Notes: generated by a model from the letters alone, not told the origin. Positions 10,969-20,739 are shown, counted from the stretch's first letter. The stretch: 64,000 nucleotides of DNA from Dallia pectoralis (GCA_029465975.1 CM055728.1:22329633-22393632); one strand, 5' to 3'. A program made the numbers and translations.

Positions 10969-12901
10969 TACAGCTAAAACAATGTTAACACCCAGACAAT
11001 ATGGTTCACCCTTTTCACTACACTATTGAAAAGAATGTATCAAGACAGGGAGGGAGTTCTTGCTAAGGTTTTTCTGTCTTCCTTTCCAGCTGGTTGAGTG
11101 TGATTTTCCAGCAGCATTTGTAATGTTTATCATATGAATCAGCCAGAACCTCAACCTATTACCCTTGCTGAATTCTGAGCATCTCTCTACCTTTCTTTCT
11201 TTTCTATCTCTCTCTCTCTTTCTCAGTCCGATGGGAAGGTTACTCTAAACCTCGGACAGTGGGTCTGAGCCCCTGAGTCTCTGTCTGGGCTTCTGTCATC
11301 CGTTCAGTCAGGGTCCGTCAGGTTCTGCCCTGCCCTTCTCTTCCAGGTTCATTGTGGATGCTCAGCACAAAACGAGCCAACCTGATTGAGCGAATGCCAT
11401 TACCTCTGGAAACGAATGATTCCATGAGGACCGTCCTGGCCCTCCACATGGCGAAGCAGGCTACGTCAGGCCGTGCACAAGTGTGCGTAGGCGTGTACGT
11501 GCGCGCCCGAATGTGCACGTGCTGTATCAGTGTCGCCAGCGCATTTCCATAATAATCGGGGCACGTTTGTGCGTCTGGAACAGAAGGCCTTCTATCAGAC
11601 CGCTTTGATAACAGAGCAGTTAGCATTTTCCCTCCATATATAAATATGTATAATTCTGATAAGATTAATTGGAACGCCTAAGTATACAGGGAGGCCGGAG
11701 ATGAGGAGAGAGCGAGGGGTGAGGGAGGGAGAGAGAGGAGAGAGGAGGAGAGAGAGGGGGGAACAGACAGGGTGCGTATAATACAGAGATAACCCATTTT
11801 TTTGCAGAGTGTGCGTTTTCGGGCCTCTGCTTCAGACAGAGCTACATCAGAGGAAGCAGAAATGTGAAGCTTCTCCACGCAGGTCTTTCCACAGGATATA
11901 GTCAACCGGCCCGGCCCGCCTTGAATTGAAAACAGCATCTCCCTAACACTTTCTCACTAAAATAGCTGAGTGGGTAACTTTTCACGCGGCGCCGATAAAT
12001 AAGGTGCGGGCCCTCTGACACCAAAGCCTAACCCCAATTTCCAATGCTCTTGAGGAGATCAGATTGCCCTAAATCATTTGATGTTCTGCCTTATCTCCTC
12101 CTGGCCCATCTCGTTGGCTAATCTGGAGGCTACAGTCTAAGACGCACGGCTCCTCTATTTTTGAAGGACGAACGGAGAATTTGTCTGGACGGAAACAAAC
12201 AACACACTCGTACAGTTTGACCAGTGTGTCCCGGCATTAATTAAACATAGATCATATTGGTTGATTACTGTGACAGACTGCTGATGTCTGCACTGGTTTC
12301 AGACAGCCCGGGGACCTTCAAATGACATTTGACAAAAGAGGCTTGAATCACCATATAAATGATCCTATATCTACACAATAGTTAGTTATTAATTGCTTAT
12401 AGAAGTGACTGATGGCCCATGCTGGTGTCCGTACTGAACTGGGAAACTTGTCAAAGGACAGAGAACAATGGCCAGAGAGTTGTTTTATCGCAACACTAAA
12501 CCCTGTCAAATCCCTGAATTTGTAAATGTTCAGTAGTAGACGAGAGCAGTACTTCTTTTAGGTTGCAAAGTAAATGTTCGGCACATTTTGAAAACGTTAT
12601 GTGGTAAACGCTCAGCTGAAGACATGAAGAAACCTGTGTTGGATTGCAGATCGCGATAGAGGGAGGAACGACGTACAATCACATAGTCAGAGAGTATGGC
12701 TAGGAAGAGCAGAGGTGAAGGATCTGGAGACTGATGAAGCGAGAGACAGAGGGAGGTGGGGAACATATTCCCTGATGCCCATCTGACTCCAGATGAGGTG
12801 GAGAGAGACTAGAGAGAATTGGGGAAGGCATGCTTTTGAGTGGTGTCTCTCATTAGAGGTTGCTGTCAGGGGCTACAGAGTGGGACTGTTGGGACAACCT
12901 C
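10969..12901. other. Repeat-poor intronic stretch, possible conserved noncoding DNA
   Basis: About 1.9 kb with few repeats: a CT-rich patch at 11190-11225 and a purine tract at 11695-11765. The sections around 11340-11680 and 11960-12360 are single-copy in appearance. Open frames here (for example 11318-11626 minus) overlap on both strands and match nothing I know. A role as conserved noncoding sequence of camta1 is only a guess. Confidence 0.4.
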
Positions 12902-13556
12902 AAACCCCCACCTCTCCCGTATTACATCCCCCACCCTCCCCCATCTCACCCGTCTTACCTCCCCCCACCATCCCCCACCTCACCTGTCTTACCTCCCCCC
13001 ACCCTCCCCCACCTCACTCGTCTTACCTCCCCCCACCCTCCCCCACCTCACCCATCTTACCAAACCCCACCCTCCCCCGCCTCACCCGTCTTACCTCCCC
13101 CCACCCTCCCCCACCTCACCCGTCTTACCTCCCCCCACCCTCCCCCACCTCACCTGTCTTACCTCCCCCACCCTGTCCCACCTCTCCCGTATTACCTCCC
13201 CCACCCTCCCCCACCTCACCTGTCTTACCTCCCCCACCCCCCCCACCTCACCCGTCTTACCTCCCCCACCCTCCCCCAACTTACCTCCCCCACCCTCCCC
13301 CACCTCACCTGTCTTACCTCCCCCACCCTCCCCCACCTCTCCCGTATTACCTCCCCCACCCTCCCCCACCTCTCCCGTATTACCTCCCCCACCCTCCCCC
13401 ACCTCTCCCATCTTACCTCCCCCCACCCTGTCCCACCTCTCCCGTCCTACCTCCCGTCCTGCCTCCCCCTACCTCCCCCACCTCTCCCATCACACCCCCC
13501 ACCCTGTCCCACCTCACCCGTCCTACCTCCCCCACCTCTCCCGTCCCTCTCCACTG
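12902..13556. repeat. C/T-rich minisatellite, about 34-bp unit, about 19 copies
   Basis: Units of about 33-35 bp contain CTTACCTCCCCCCACCCTCC followed by CCCACCTCACCCGT. One strand is almost entirely pyrimidine, so the complement has many G-runs. Three + frames and several minus frames stay open (proline/serine-rich or glycine/glutamate-rich) because of composition alone. Confidence 0.96.
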
Positions 13557-13897
13557 ACCCCTGAGATATGTTTTGGGAGATGATTGATGAGCAATAGTAA
13601 GATACACAGGAGCCAGCCCTGTGAGCAACCATGCACAATGATGCATCCGCTGTTATAAATTAAACTGGGGAAACATAGAACTATAAAGGATTAGCACAAA
13701 CCCAATGAAAAAATGTGTATTTCGTGTATTTCTTTCCTGGTGTTTTATTCACAAATTTGCACTGTTACTTCCTTTGTGGAGAGGATTTAGCATTTTCGTA
13801 GTACGTTTGTTTATTTCAAAAGAACAGAGGTGAGAGAAGCGAGTATACTGTGCTATCAAACTTTGTGCAGGGAAGTTGATATCTGGCTAACAAAACT
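13557..13897. other. Non-repetitive DNA
   Basis: Short single-copy, AT-rich spacer between two arrays. Nothing recognised. Confidence 0.5.
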
Positions 13898-14720
13898 CTG
13901 TCGGGATGAGGACTATAGTGGGCGTATACCTCCTTTCAACAGCTGCTGGGATGAGGACTATAGTGGGCGTATACCTCCTTTCAACAGCTGCTGGGATGAG
14001 GACTATAGTGGGCGTATACTTCCTTTCATCAGCTGCTGGGATGAGGACTATAGTGGGCGTATACCTCCTTTCAACAGCTGCTGGGATGAGGACTATAGTG
14101 GGCGTATACTTCCTTTCATCAGCTGCTGGGATGAAGACTATAGTGGGCGTATACCTGCTTTCGACAGCTGCTGGGATGAGGACTATAGTGGGCGTATACT
14201 TCCTTTCATCAGCTGCTGGGATGAGGACTATAGTGGGCGTATACCTCCTTTCAACAGCTGCTGGGATGAGGACTATAGTGAGCGTATACCTCCTTTCATC
14301 AGCTGCTGGGATGAGGACTATAGTGGGCGTATACTTCCTTTCATCAGCTGCTGGGATGAGGACTATAGTGGGCGTATACCTCCTTTCATCAGCTGCTGGG
14401 ATGAGGACTATAGTGGGCGTATACCTCCTTTGCACAGCTGCTGGGATGAGGACTATAGTGGGCGTATACCTACTTTCATCAGCTGCTGGGATGAGGACTG
14501 AAGTGGTCTTATACCTCCTCTCTATAGCTGTTGGGATGAGGACTATAGTGGGCGTATACCTCCTTTCATCAGCTGCTGGGATGAGGACTATAGTGGGCGT
14601 ATACCTCCTTTCCACAGCTGCTTTGATGAGGCCAGTGGGTGGCTCAAACATTCTCTATTTGGCTGCTGGGACGAGGATATTAGATTGCTTAAAATTCCTC
14701 TATGAGGACACTTAATGAAT
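13898..14720. repeat. Minisatellite, 45-bp unit, about 16 copies plus degenerate right end
   Basis: The unit contains CTGCTGGGATGAGGACTATA then GTGGGCGTATACCTCCTTTC AACAG. Two main variants alternate irregularly (CCTCCTTTCAAC and CTTCCTTTCATC). Forty-five is 15 codons, so two + frames and one minus frame stay open for over 220 codons with 15-residue cycles. The last copies (14480-14720) decay, including a version with GGACTGAAGTGG and truncated units, indicating that older edges diverged while the core stayed homogeneous. Confidence 0.96.
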
Positions 14721-15109
14721 TAAATCACTCTTTTACTGCGTGTACAGGCGGTTTACCCACTCACTGACTTGTGGGCACCCATCCTTTGAAACTCAACACT
14801 TGGAAGAGTTTCCAAACTTTTGTTTATGTGTGTGTGTTTTTGTATTGCCCCGTATATATGTGTGTATTACAGATAAAGAGCCCTGACAATATTTGTTCAG
14901 CCAAGCAAATGGCAGCCCTGTTAAACCTCTCGCTAATAGTTGGGTAACTCATTAAAGCTTTAAGCTGTTCATACTTCTTTCTGTTAATGTTGTAACACCA
15001 CTATCTGCTTCAAACACTCCGGTCAAACATATAATATCATCAAATGGATACATGATGTTGTGTATTGTATCATTACCAAAGGGGGAGTGTCTCTTTATGT
15101 CTTATCGAA

Positions 15110-15140
<31 letters not shown>

Positions 15141-15404
15141 ACGAAACAAAACTAATGCTGAATGAGAGTGCACATGGTCACACACATACACACACACACA
15201 CTCGGTGGCAAATATCATTTCACACATGGCGATACAAATTCTACCGCTGCCTAACACACACATCTGTGTCTGGTAACTTGGGATTCCTAATAAGCTTACA
15301 TATGGGACTGTTTGAGCATGTCGTTTATCTTCTAGCAATATCATCTGGAGTCTTAAGACCTAGGAATCTGACATGAGTCCTCTTCCCTCCCATTTCCTCT
15401 TCAG
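14721..15404. other. Intron immediately upstream of the camta1 exon, with two (CA)n runs
   Basis: Single-copy sequence with (CA)n microsatellites at 15112-15141 and 15180-15201. The 3' end carries a pyrimidine-rich tract (CCTCTTCCCTCCCATTTCCT at about 15378-15397) and AG at 15403-15404, a good splice acceptor for the exon that follows. Confidence 0.8.
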
Positions 15405-15540
15405 ACCACAGAATGGGTCCATGATCCTCTACAACAGGAAGAAGGTGAAGTACAGGAAGGATGGATACTGCTGGAAGAAGAGGAAAGATGGCAAGACCAC
15501 GAGAGAGGACCATATGAAGCTCAAAGTCCAGGGAGTTGAG
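15405..15540 (+). CDS. camta1: camta1 internal exon: core of the CG-1 DNA-binding domain
   Basis: This exon encodes part of calmodulin-binding transcription activator 1, a nuclear transcription factor with an N-terminal CG-1 domain, a TIG domain, ankyrin repeats and IQ motifs. After one leading base that completes an arginine codon, 45 codons read in frame without a stop and include MILYNRKKVKYRKDGY and CWKKRKDGKTTREDHMK, the basic core of CG-1 that also carries a nuclear-localisation-type cluster. The exon ends KVQGVE. I recall the paralogue CAMTA2 as having an isoleucine in place of the methionine and VQGME at the end, so CAMTA1 is favoured. A pyrimidine tract plus AG precedes it and GTAGGG follows directly. 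The exon is 136 bp, entering in phase 2 and leaving in phase 0. Neighbouring CG-1 exons were not found in the window. Confidence 0.95.
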
Positions 15541-15690
15541 GTAGGGAACGGCCGAGAGAGGATGGAAGTGAGAGAGAGGATGGGGACCAGGTCTGATTCT
15601 GTGTGTTCTCCCACATCTGTGAGGGGGAGTGAGAGAGAGTGAGAGAGAGTGAGAGAAAGGGGAAGGGATCCAGGTCAGACCCTGCGTGTT
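15541..15690. other. Start of the downstream camta1 intron, GA-rich
   Basis: The splice donor GTAGGG at 15541 is followed by a GA-rich stretch to about 15665. Two partial forerunners of the next array (GTGTGTTCTCCCA at about 15600 and GCGTGTTCTCCCATG at about 15684) lie here, suggesting the array grew from local sequence. Confidence 0.7.
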
Positions 15691-16107
15691 CTCCCATGCT
15701 GACGTTGGGTCCCAGCCCCTCCGTTCTCCCATGCTGACGTTGGGTCCCAGCCCCTCCATTCCCCATGCTGACGTTGGGTCCCAGCCCCTCCGTTCCCCAT
15801 GCTGACGTTGGGTCCCAGCCCCTCCGTTCCCCATGCTGACGTTGGGTCCCAGCCCCTCCACTCCCCATGCTGACGTTGGGTCCCAGCCCCTCCACTCCCC
15901 ATGCTGACGTTGGGTCCCAGCCCCTCCGTTCCCCATGCTGACGTTGGGTCCCAGCCCCTCCACTCCCCATGCTGACGTTGGGTCCCAGCCCCTCCACTCC
16001 CCATGCTGACGTTGGGTCCCAGCCCCTCCGTTCCCCATGCTGACGTTGGGTCCCAGCCCCTCCACTCCCCATGCTGACGTTGGGTCCCAGTCCCTCCACT
16101 CCCCATG
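15691..16107. repeat. Minisatellite, 34-bp unit, about 12 copies, 150 bp past the exon
   Basis: The unit contains CCCCATGCTGACGTTGGGTC followed by CCAGCCCCTCCGTT or ...CACT. Minus-strand frames of 150-272 codons pass through all copies because 34 bp without stops reads in three frames; they are artefacts. Each unit holds a TGACGT core, so the array presents about a dozen copies of that hexamer. Confidence 0.96.
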
Positions 16108-16852
16108 AGTCCTCCAGAGAGGGGAAACAATGCAGCACAACAATAGTTGTTCCCTGGGCAGAAGCGGCGGCGTGGAACCGATTGTTGGTACCTTATTAAC
16201 GGGCTGGATGTTTCCTTTGCTCCACAGAGCCTACATTAATCTTCTTCCTCCCTCGCACACTAGTACATGCCACACTGAGCCAAATCCAGCATCCTGCCCA
16301 CACTCCTCCGTACTCCCCTATGCGGGCCCAGTCCCAACCCGGTTCACCTTGGCCCGGCCCGGGTTAGTGGTGCAGTGGCGGCACCCAGGTTGATTTATCA
16401 GCAGTCATATACATGAAAAGAAGCAGCCCGAGGAAGTGAGGGGGCCCAGCCGAGGGCCAGACTCACTCCGCTCACATTGTTTTAAATAATGCTGAATTTT
16501 CGGTTTTGTGCTTTTGTTTCCCACTCTGGAATAACTCTGGGAATATGTGCCAGGGTCAGAGGAGTGTGAAGTGGTAGAGACAGGGTGTGGGTGTGGATAA
16601 AGGTGTGATTAGACTGTATCAACACACACACACACACACGCCTCAGAGAGTGTCTGCTGTCAGTGTATGGCAGATTTGATGTCCTGACACAGTCTACACA
16701 GGGTCATTCCTCAGCTGTTCCTTTCTTATGGACTGTCAGGAGGAATATCTCAACGTAGCTTGGGTTTTGTCGGGCAACTCGACAACCGTGTTGTGGACAC
16801 GCCTGCTCTAAGCATTTGGTACTTACATGTTACTTTCATATTGTCTGACTGG
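16108..16852. other. Non-repetitive intron DNA
   Basis: Single-copy in appearance, with a (CA)n run at 16622-16640. The right end, 16818-16852, is a copy of the last 35 bp of a 44-bp unit whose two further copies lie on the other side of the LTR element. Confidence 0.6.
16848..16852. repeat. Target-site duplication ACTGG, left copy
   Basis: ACTGG immediately precedes the 5' LTR and recurs immediately after the 3' LTR at 17910-17914. Five-base duplications are usual for Ty3/gypsy and Ty1/copia integrases. Confidence 0.85.
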
Positions 16853-16976
16853 TGTCACGCTTTGGCACGGCAGGATGGCCGTGCCCGTGAAATCCAACGC
16901 CCTCTCTCCCTTGTTTAGCGCACGGACACTTGTTTAATTGTTTCATTGCCCTCACCTGTCTTCCTAATCACCATCC

Positions 16977-16983
16977 TATTTAA
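16977..16983 (+). promoter_or_regulatory. TATA-like box of the LTR promoter
   Basis: TATTTAA lies 31 bp upstream of GTCGGTCTTT at 17008. If transcription starts near 17008, that block would be the first part of the element's RNA. The start site is inferred from spacing only. Confidence 0.6.
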
Positions 16984-17084
16984 GTTCCTCCTCTCCCAGT
17001 GTGTGTCGTCGGTCTTTGTGTGGTTTTTACCAACGTCACGTTTGCTTGTCTTGTGTTTTTTCAGTTATAGTTACAGTTTTATTG

Positions 17085-17090
17085 AATAAA
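17085..17090 (+). promoter_or_regulatory. AATAAA polyadenylation signal in the 5' LTR
   Basis: AATAAA in the R region of the LTR, about 50 bp before the LTR end; the same signal is present in the 3' LTR at 17855-17860, where it would be the one used. Confidence 0.75.
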
Positions 17091-17140
17091 TGTAATTCGT
17101 TCGCCCTGCACATGTGTCCGTCTATACCCATTCGTGACAG

Positions 17141-17150
17141 AAAGACCGAC
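17141..17150 (+). other. Primer-binding site complementary to the element's own LTR
   Basis: AAAGACCGAC, one base past the 5' LTR, is the exact reverse complement of GTCGGTCTTT at 17008-17017 in the LTR. Tf1/sushi-group retrotransposons are known to prime reverse transcription from the folded 5' end of their own RNA instead of a tRNA, and this arrangement fits. The 10-bp match is seen directly; the mechanism is inferred. Confidence 0.75.
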
Positions 17151-17622
17151 CATCAGGACGCAGCAGGTGAACGAGAGAGGGTTGGCGACAGGCGGATAGC
17201 TCTCCCCAGATTATTTTTAGGTGGGGGCTGTGGCGGTGGTGCAGCGACCGGGTTCGCCCGTTGTGAGGGGTTCCCACGGTCTAGGACGCAACGGCAGGCC
17301 GGCTCCGTCACGGGACCCATATGGAGGCGGATCCGGGACGATGGAGAAGGGCGCTCGGCCCCAGCAGCTGTCGAAGGAGAAGCTAAAGAAGCCCCAGCAG
17401 CTGCAGTAGGAGGAGAGTGCCCTGCAAGTTCAGCACTGTTCCACCGTCCAGTCGTCGCTTCGGAGCAGCATGTCCTGTTGGCCCACGGAGATTACGCAAC
17501 GTATCCGTGGGCTTCAGTGGAACTCCGGGACTGGTGGCTGCCGTCGTTGGATGTTTCCCCCCTCCCACTTCCGTTTGTCGGAGTCTTTGCGCGGCTAGAG
17601 CCGCGCCTTTGACGGGGGATTA

Positions 17623-17909
17623 TGTCACGCTTTGGCACGGCAGGATGGCCGTGCCCGTGAAATCCAACGCCCTCTCTCCCTTGTTTAGCGCACGGACACT
17701 TGTTTAATTGTTTCATTGCCCTCACCTGTCTTCCTAATCACCATCCTATTTAAGTTCCTCCTCTCCCAGTGTGTGTCGTCGGTCTTTGTGTGGTTTTTAC
17801 CAACGTCACGTTTGCTTGTCTTGTGTTTTTTCAGTTATAGTTACAGTTTTATTGAATAAATGTAATTCGTTCGCCCTGCACATGTGTCCGTCTATACCCA
17901 TTCGTGACA
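17623..17909 (+). repeat. 3' LTR, 287 bp
   Basis: I found no difference from the 5' LTR on reading the two side by side. It is followed by the right target duplication ACTGG at 17910-17914. Confidence 0.95.
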
Positions 17910-17914
17910 ACTGG

Positions 17915-18002
17915 TTGAATTAAGGTACTTACATGTTACTTTCATATTGTCTGACTGGTTGAATTAAGGTACTTACATGTTACTTTCATATTGTCTGACT
18001 GG
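17915..18002. repeat. Two 44-bp tandem units flanking the LTR element
   Basis: Two copies of a 44-bp unit (TTGAATTAAGGTACTTACAT ... TGTCTGACTGG) lie at 17915-17958 and 17959-18002; a 35-bp partial copy lies at 16818-16852. The element therefore inserted within a small tandem array, exactly at a unit junction. Confidence 0.93.
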
Positions 18003-18276
18003 TTGAATTAATGGCAGCCTTTGTGGCTATGCTAAGCCTTCGTGTGAGATGTTCTGGCAGGGCTCAGTTTACTTGTGATCCTCAAAGCAGAATATTGTTA
18101 GTTTCTAATTCTCATCTGGTACATTTGCAACTGGTGATATGGACTACTACTAACCTCTTCCACGTGTCTGTCCTGGAGAACACATCCTTAGGTTAAACCC
18201 CAGATGGAGGTCATAATATGCAGATAGAGCATTTGGGAGTCCCACTGTTCACAAGCTGCTGGTGAATGTAAGAGAT
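18003..18276. other. Non-repetitive DNA
   Basis: Spacer between the LTR element and the next array; nothing recognised. Confidence 0.5.
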
Positions 18277-18592
18277 GCTGGAGATGGTTCAGTAGAGGAC
18301 AGAACCCCTCTGACAGCTGGAGATGGTTTAGTAGAGGACAGAACCCCTCTGACAGCTGGAGATGGTTTAGTAGAGGACAGAACCCCTCTGACAGCTGGAG
18401 ATGGTTTAGTAGAGGACAGAACCCCTCTGACAGCTGGAGATGGTTCAGTAGAGGACAGAACCCTTCTGACAGCTGGAGATGGTTCAGTAGAGGACAGAAC
18501 CCCTCTGACAGCTGGAGATGGTTCAGTAGAGGACAGAACCCCTCTGACAGCTGGAGATGGTTCAGTAGAGGACAGAACCCCTCTGAGAGCAT
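18277..18592. repeat. Minisatellite, 39-bp unit, 8 copies
   Basis: Units contain GCTGGAGATGGTTCAGTAGA and GGACAGAACCCCTCTGACA. Four inner copies carry TTTAGTAG and the outer ones TTCAGTAG, so like copies are neighbours. The unit is 13 codons and remains open on both strands. Confidence 0.96.
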
Positions 18593-18741
18593 TTCATGTG
18601 GACAACCGTTTCAGGGTAATTGCTATGGTCAGCGGAGGCCTCATGGGATGACGGTGAACTGAGACGGACTGTACAACCACAGGTCATCCTGCTCTCACAC
18701 CATCCTCACGTGGACAGAGGACACTCCCAGACAGACTCCCA

Positions 18742-18742
<1 letters not shown>

Positions 18743-18810
<68 letters not shown>
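18743..18810. repeat. (GT)n microsatellite, about 34 repeats
   Basis: Long GT run with CGTGTGCG at its left edge. Confidence 0.97.
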
Positions 18811-18814
<4 letters not shown>

Positions 18815-19300
18815 CGTGGGTGACCCAGTGTGGTCGTCTGACAGACAGACGTGATGGTGATCCATCAGCTGCTCTATACTCCATGAAAGGACAGGATGTG
18901 TGACCCATCGCTCATCTCCAGCTTTGTTTACTGTAAACACAGAGAGATGACTTGACCTCAGCCTTCAGCACTGGGCCAGGACTGTAGCAGCCAGGATGGC
19001 ATGTGCAAAGACACACACACACACACACACACACATACTGACACATTCAACAGACGAGCCTGTCAGGTAGGCTTAAACTCAGACATCCTGGCAAGGTTAG
19101 GTATTTACACACTGCACACACACGGGATGTATTTTTCTTGTAGGTCCTCGATGATTAACTCCAGTGAAAGGATTTCTGGTAATGCACAAATAACAGCTAG
19201 CTGTAAAAGTTGACTGCTACATTATTTCAGACCATTGAACCTTATTGGGATGACAGGGTGAGAAGCAGAGCAGACAGACGGGGTAAAGCCAGCACTGACC

Positions 19301-19338
<38 letters not shown>

Positions 19339-19448
19339 ACTCTGACGCCACCTGGGGGTTGTTACAGGACCTGAGTTAGCTGGGGGGTGTGATTCAGGCC
19401 AGTGGTGCTCAGTGACTCCAGTGATTGGAGAAGATGGGTGGCAGGTGA
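18811..19448. other. Intron DNA with two (CA)n runs
   Basis: Single-copy sequence with (CA)n at 19012-19036 and 19302-19336. No exon recognised. Confidence 0.55.
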
Positions 19449-19525
19449 TCCGGCATTAAGGATCCAGTGAGGGGCAGTGGGTCCGGCATTAAGGATTTAG
19501 TGAGGGGCACCGGGTCCGGCAGTGA
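19449..19525. repeat. Short 33-bp repeat, about 2.3 copies
   Basis: TCCGGCATTAAGGAT and GTGAGGGGCA recur at a 33-bp spacing. Confidence 0.8.
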
Positions 19526-19976
19526 GAGGCATTCAGGGGCGAGTAAGGGGCACATTCAAGTGGTGAGAGTTCAGGTCATCGCGGGTCTGCTGTCCTGTGT
19601 GCTCCAAATTGCTGGTTCAGCCGACTCTTTCTCCTACTTCCTTCCTTCTCGTCTCCCCTCCTCCCGTACACCCATCCAACCTCCCAGCCACAGTCCAGAC
19701 GGACAGAATCTTGAGAACCGGACTGTAACGGTCCCTGTTCCCTGGAATTGGAACACAGGGCGTGTTGCCGCATTAGCGTTTAACAGGCCGTGAAATAGCA
19801 GCCTGTCTCTGTGTCGTCTCCCACATCACTCCAGGTGACCTGACCAGACGGCTGGATGATTGGGCAACCACCCCCGTCCCTGACCTACCCACAATGCATC
19901 TGGCTTGGTCACCTATAGAAAATACTTTCTGTAACTGTCTTACCTGACCAAACATGCACCTGAACAGACATCCAGT
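19526..19976. other. Non-repetitive DNA
   Basis: No exon or element recognised. A first TGACCTGACCAG-like motif at 19838 foreshadows the next array. Confidence 0.5.
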
Positions 19977-20245
19977 GCACGTGACCTGACCAGCACTGTA
20001 TCTAACCGGACCTGTACCTGACCAGATCTGTATCTAACCAGACCTGACCAGATCTGTATCTAACCAGACCTGACCAGCACTGTATCTAACCGGACCTGTA
20101 CCTGACCAGCACTGTATCTAACCGGACCTGTACCTGACCAGATCTGTATCTAACCAGACCTGTACCTGACCAGATCTGTATCTAACCGGACCTGTACCTG
20201 ACCAGATCTCTATCTAACCGGACCTGTACCTGACCAGACGAACAC
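19977..20245. repeat. Minisatellite, 32-bp and 26-bp units, about 9 copies
   Basis: Units read CTGTACCTGACCAGATCTGT then ATCTAACCGGAC; shorter 26-bp versions lack TGTACC. GCACTG replaces GATCTG in some copies. Degenerate half-units continue to about 20290. Confidence 0.92.
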
Positions 20246-20739
20246 TAAACTTGACCAGATCCATAGCTAACCAGACCTGGCCAGAATAGATTTTCAGCTG
20301 CCTGATTTGTTAAATCGTTTTTTGTTTAGTTCAGTGTATACCGCCGTTTAAACTAACATCACGAGCATCCCCTGGCTTTCCCCTGCGTAATAACAGTCCA
20401 GACTCCAAGTGATCTCAGACCTGGCCCAACTCAAACCATCTCCCACCCACCTTTCATGATTAGCTTCTAATGTGGACCCTGCTCTTCAACCCTCCCGTAC
20501 ACACCCTCTCCCCATTATTCCTGAGCTTTAATAAACTCGCCCAAACACACACATCGATTTGTCTTAAGTGAAGGTGGCAGTGCCTCTTGACTTATTTCAT
20601 TACCACGGGCTAATTATCCTGATTGGAATAATCTCTTCTGTTTAGGCGCATAGAAAGCCCGCGTCTCATTCCTGGAACTTAAAGCCAATAAACTTCGGGC
20701 CGTTCTCTCTCCTCCCGCCTCCTAAATAATCACAGTGGT
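20246..20739. other. Non-repetitive DNA
   Basis: Nothing recognised. AATAAA hexamers at 20530 and 20687 region have no associated transcript evidence. Confidence 0.5.

Larger units (their letters stand above)
16853..17139 (+). repeat. 5' LTR, 287 bp
   Basis: Begins TGTCACGCTTTGGCACGG and ends CCCATTCGTGACA, with short imperfect inverted ends (TGTCACG / CGTGACA). It holds a TATA-like TATTTAA at 16977-16983 and an AATAAA polyadenylation signal at 17085-17090, giving a normal U3-R-U5 order. Confidence 0.95.
16853..17909 (+). mobile_element. Non-autonomous LTR retrotransposon (TRIM-like), complete
   Basis: A 1,057-bp element has two 287-bp LTRs, both TG...CA bounded, and a 5-bp target duplication. 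The 483-bp internal part (17140-17622) has no recognisable gag, protease, reverse transcriptase, RNase H or integrase, so any movement would need proteins supplied in trans. A primer-binding site follows the 5' LTR and a G-rich polypurine-like stretch (GACGGGGGATTA, 17611-17622) precedes the 3' LTR. The self-complementary primer site and LTR style suggest the Tf1/sushi branch of Ty3/gypsy. An open frame at 17001-17612 runs from the LTR through the internal region but matches no protein I recognise. By eye the LTRs are identical, so insertion is recent. Confidence 0.92.

Noticed and set aside
11318..11626. Possible exon after TTCTCTTCCAG at 11346
   Set aside because: The acceptor looks fair but the downstream frame matches nothing known, and the reverse strand is equally open.
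13830..14715. Frames of 223-269 codons on both strands
   Set aside because: 45-bp repeat artefact; the peptides have no known domain.
15325..16143. Minus-strand frames of up to 272 codons overlapping the camta1 exon
   Set aside because: Mostly the 34-bp array in reverse; the exon is clearly coded on +.
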